The notes under the pieces: generated by a model
The model's input: the letters and a program-made list of their open reading frames with translations, nothing else
Told to the model about the DNA's origin: nothing
The model's database searches: none
DNA from: Metarhizium brunneum
Taxonomy: Eukaryota; Ascomycota; Sordariomycetes; Hypocreales; Clavicipitaceae
Length of the DNA stretch: 64,000 nt
Assembly: GCF_013426205.1 (NCBI RefSeq)
Contig: NC_089423.1
Coordinates: 4,030,001-4,094,000 of the forward strand
Direction of reading: 5' to 3'
In this document: positions 60,610 to 64,000 of the stretch, in pieces
Numbering within the stretch: position 1 is the first letter of the stretch
How the letters are laid out: each line of letters opens with the position of its first letter
Translations under genes and position numbers: made by a program

Positions 60610-63600
60610 ATGACGAGGCCGTCAATTATTCGTGCCGGTACGTTTCCATCCGCCTTGTCTGTCCCCTGGTCTCTTTCTTGTCCATCTGCTGTCATGCCAT
60701 GCCTTGGCCCTCCTTTCTCCCCTCATACCCTGGTCGCTCTTGTTTCCAACCCAGGATTCGTTTCCTCGCGACCGCGCACGTCGGACCCTTCACGCCGTTT
60801 AGGCTGTTTCGTCTGCGACGGATCAGTGCATTCCAGCCGCCTGCCAGCTTGCCTGATCTTTCCACTGTAGACACAGATCCAAAATTTTGTTTTGCTGCCC
60901 TGCACAAGCAAGCCTCGACTGTTGCTAACTTCTCTGTGCTCGCTGTCGCATCCAACAGACACCCTCGACCTTCAGGATCACGTTGCACCGTCGGCAAAGG
61001 ACCACCACTCCAACCACTCTCACCTCTCCGATACGCTGCCTGGCGCTCCGGGCCTGTCAATTGCTCCTCACCAGGCCGAGACACTTCGTGACGTCGCTCT
61101 AGAGACTGCCGCAGCCGAGGCACATAGCCCGAGGGTGTCTTGGGCCAACGGAAAAGCCGACGACGATACCAGTGACTTGCTTCAACAGTACGCTGACGAC
61201 CATCCAGCTGCAGCCAAGCACGACGTCGCCGAAGGTAGCCTGGATATCGAAATGTATCACCACGAACAGCAAGACGCCTTAGCCATTGCGCAAAATGGCG
61301 GCGTCTCATCGGCAGATGAAGATGACCTTGACGCCGACGCCGACGATTTAGATGATGATATGGTGGACAAGATTTCCAGTTCTCCCTCTATAGAAGACGG
61401 TGCGTTGAACCCTGTTGAAATGCCAGCGGCTTGGCCGCGGCGTGAGTCCTCGCTCACGTCACTTACCCGACAATTGGATATTGCGAACATGCCACTCGAA
61501 ATGGTTGAGCCAGTAACCGTAGGCTGCGTCAATCCCGAGCAGGCTCTCCCCGTTCCTGAGACAAGTGTATCACAATGCAGCAAATCCGAGTCTGTTGCTG
61601 AGTGGCAACATCGGTTCGATTCTCGACGGCAATATACATGGTCAAACGTGGGCAGACGTTGGGATTGTGAGGAAGAATGCGAAGGCCTCACCGAACCTGA
61701 AATCGGACATCTCAATAGAGCTAGTTGTCAGGAAGAGGATTGTTTCCCTTGTGTCATCACAGACCGGCCCGAGAATTCGGCGCGTCTTACCAAGGCTTAG
61801 AGTCCCTTGCTCATGCGTGCTCGACCGGATTCGGTTTTTGAAGCACTCTCCTTAGACGCCTGTCGATTTGATAATTCTCCTGCATCCCCTTGTTGCGATG
61901 GCTCTCGTAGCGCAAAGTTCGCTAGCTTCGATGAGAATTTTGGGGCCTGGTTTGTCCCGACTGACTCTCAATGCTTTGCTGAAATGGAAACCTCGGGAGA
62001 CCGTCATGTATACTCTATTCATTCACCATCTAGTCACGCTGGCTTGCTTGAACCTTGTAGTGAGGACGAATGCTTACTTGAAACAGAGGATATCGACTTT
62101 GAGTTCGTTTATGCTCTCCACACCTTCGTCGCTACCGTGGAAGGCCAAGCGAATGCCACCAAGGGCGACACAATGGTACTTTTGGATGATAGCAATAGTT
62201 ACTGGTGGCTGGTGCGAGTAGTCAAGGATAGCAGCATCGGTAAGTGTCAATCCCACACCCAATATGCCGTTGTCGATAACCTTTGCTGATATGTAATGCA
62301 TGTAGGTTATCTTCCTGCTGAGCACATAGAAACGCCCACTGAACGACTAGCACGGTTAAACAAACATAGAAATATTGATGTACGTGCAAATCCAATACCA
62401 GCAACAGAATCCCTCGAGACTAATCAATTCCAGCTTTCTGCAACTATGCTCGGTGACCAGGCACAAAGCAAAAAGAGCTCATTCAAATCCATGCGAAGGA
62501 GACGGAAAACGGTGACATTTGCAGATCCCACCTATGTTGATTATTCCGACTTCGATTACTCCACAGATGATGAAGATATCGAAGAGTTGTTCGGCTCCCA
62601 GACGAATACACAGCATCAAAAAGAGCAACAACAAGATAAGCAAAATGGCGCGGAAGATGCCATTACGGATGAGACTGCAAAGGTTGAACCTCTTAAAACT
62701 CGGCCATCGAATGAGGAAAAGGTTGCGACGGAGTCCGTCAAGGACGTACGGACAGATGATGACGATACAAGGAGCAGCGAGGAATCCATTGACGAAAAGC
62801 CTGAAGGTCCCAGTCGGTCGAGGAACGGAACTGTCAGAAACACTGATTCGTTCTTCAAAGATGAGAGTGTGGAAACTAAGAAAATTACTCTTACTCCGAA
62901 TCTCCTGCGCGACGACAATACACCAAGACAATCCAGTGACTCAACTACTAAGGATGCTAGATCAGGGTCAAGCTTGGACAAGATGGACCGGGAACTAGTT
63001 TCCGACAAGGAAAAGAAGAAAATGAAGGACAAGGATAAGAAGGACAAGGATAAGAAGCCTGGCGGTCTTCGGGGTTTCTTCTCAAGAAAAGATAAAAAGA
63101 AAACTTCTGAAGATGATGATGAGTCGTTCGGCAAGCGATCCATGGATATTATGTCTGAATCACGAGATAGCGAAGACCGCTCTCTGGAGGAACCGTTATC
63201 GCCAGACCGCGCAGCATCTCAGAGACAACCCTCCAAGCTTCAAAAGTCTGCGCCTAGCAACAAGGCAGCAGGGGTTGTTCAGAAATCGGTTGAACTTTCG
63301 TCATATCTTGCTGAAGGTAGAACAAACGATGTCTCAAGCGTTCCACCAGCATCTATGCGGCTTGTCGACCCTGACACGAATGAAGCGCAAGACGAGCCGG
63401 TAAACCAGACACAGACTCAAGACGCTTCTAGGGAGCGGTCAGCATCATCGGCTGGTCAGAAAGAGGAAAAGTCAGTCATGTCTAAACTTGTGCCTTCCCG
63501 AAGCGCTGGTGACCCCAAACCGCAAAAGACAGTAAAGGCCAAGATGCGCATGGAACTTGATACATCTGACAGCTCCGAGCTTGAAGAAGCTCCCACGGTG

Positions 63601-64000
63601 CGACCAAATGCGGCTTCTGGTGCACTTGCAGAACCGGAACATCAAAATCAGACCGACCAACCCACAAGATCTCGTGTTGACAACTCTCAAACCCCTACGA
63701 CGGCCGGAGCTGCTCGCGCCCAGCAAAGCCCCATAGATCAAACTCTCGAGAGAAATGGGTCGTCTTCGCCTGCCAATGCATCCAATCCACCTGCGCTCAT
63801 GGTCGATACTTCGTCGCCGGAAGGCGATTTGCCAGAAGCTTCGCCATCGCCAGAGCCTGAAGAGACTGTTGATGATGTTGCTAGAGAAAGCAGCTCCGCC
63901 AGCAGTGGAAAGGAGGGGGCATGGGATGACACAAAGCTTCGGGCCTTCTTTGATGAAAGCGACCACATTCGGGACCTCCTGGCGGTTGTGTATGATAAAA
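60610..64000 (+). CDS. TEA4: SH3-domain cell-polarity factor TEA4/BUD14 (partial, in-frame TAG)
   Basis: N-terminal part of the polarity landmark that carries PP1 to growing tips (S. pombe Tea4/Wsh3, yeast Bud14). Exons: 60610-60637, 60959-62239, 62306-62379, 62434 to the window edge. The SH3 domain starts near residue 387 (EDIDFEFVYALHTFV) and crosses a splice into SIGYLPAEHIETPTERLARL and NKHRNID, a signature of this family. A PP1-docking motif KTVTF sits at 486-490, just before ADPTYVDYSDFDY. The following 450 residues are Lys/Glu/Ser-rich and disordered. Oddity: exon 2 contains a TAG at 61798-61800 (codon 290), with protein-like sequence in the same frame on both sides. An intron 61667-61855 (GTGAGG to CCTTAG) would remove it in frame. 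A nonsense change, a sequence error or readthrough are the alternatives. Confidence 0.85.

Noticed and set aside
61608..61625. GGTTCGATTC, resembling a tRNA T-loop (B box)
   Set aside because: It lies in TEA4 coding sequence, with no A box or cloverleaf upstream.
1..64000. CRISPR array, secondary-metabolite cluster, transposase or 5S rRNA
   Set aside because: No regularly spaced repeats, no PKS/NRPS/terpene or transposase motifs, and no 5S-like sequence seen on reading both strands.

Overview
The window is a chromosomal segment of a filamentous ascomycete. The protein set, the short introns with GTAAGT-like donors and GCTAAC-like branch sites, and the near-identity of the G-protein beta subunit to hypocrealean sequences I remember point to Hypocreales. 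The family is probably Clavicipitaceae or a close relative; that level of placement is inference. I resolve 13 protein genes, about one per 4.9 kb, separated by long gene-free stretches. Nearly all are housekeeping or signalling genes. I see no secondary-metabolite cluster, transposase, tRNA, rRNA or CRISPR array.

Layout. 0-15 kb, plus strand: heterotrimeric G-protein beta subunit (4135-5586), its presumed chaperone, a phosducin-like protein (9701-10678), and an unrecognised single-span membrane protein (13230-15104). 16.8-30 kb, plus strand: the Ran-binding protein YRB1, the YEATS-domain protein TAF14, and a large Zn2Cys6 transcription factor. 31-46 kb, five consecutive genes on the minus strand: an ADF-homology protein, a PTC1-type PP2C phosphatase, ESCRT-III subunit VPS2, an adenosine-deaminase-like enzyme, and mitochondrial import receptor TOM22. 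46-55 kb is about 9 kb without a supportable gene. 55-64 kb, plus strand: the 115-kDa-class NAD-dependent glutamate dehydrogenase GDH2, then the N-terminal part of a TEA4/BUD14 polarity factor that runs off the window.

Links between genes. G-beta and the phosducin-like protein belong to one pathway (G-beta-gamma assembly) and are neighbours. TEA4/BUD14 proteins recruit protein phosphatase 1, and a PP1-docking motif is visible. The others are unrelated neighbours as far as the sequence shows.

The most unusual signals are in the spacers. An exact 9-mer, TACGGAGTA or its complement TACTCCGTA, occurs about 16 times, always between genes, against roughly 0.5 expected by chance. Palindromic clusters of TACCT/AGGTA words recur near many of these sites. 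Gene-level oddities are an in-frame TAG inside the otherwise open TEA4 frame, a uORF-rich GDH2 leader with competing acceptor sites, a six-nucleotide first exon in VPS2, and a TAF14 start that probably lies 850 bases upstream of the longest-ORF start.
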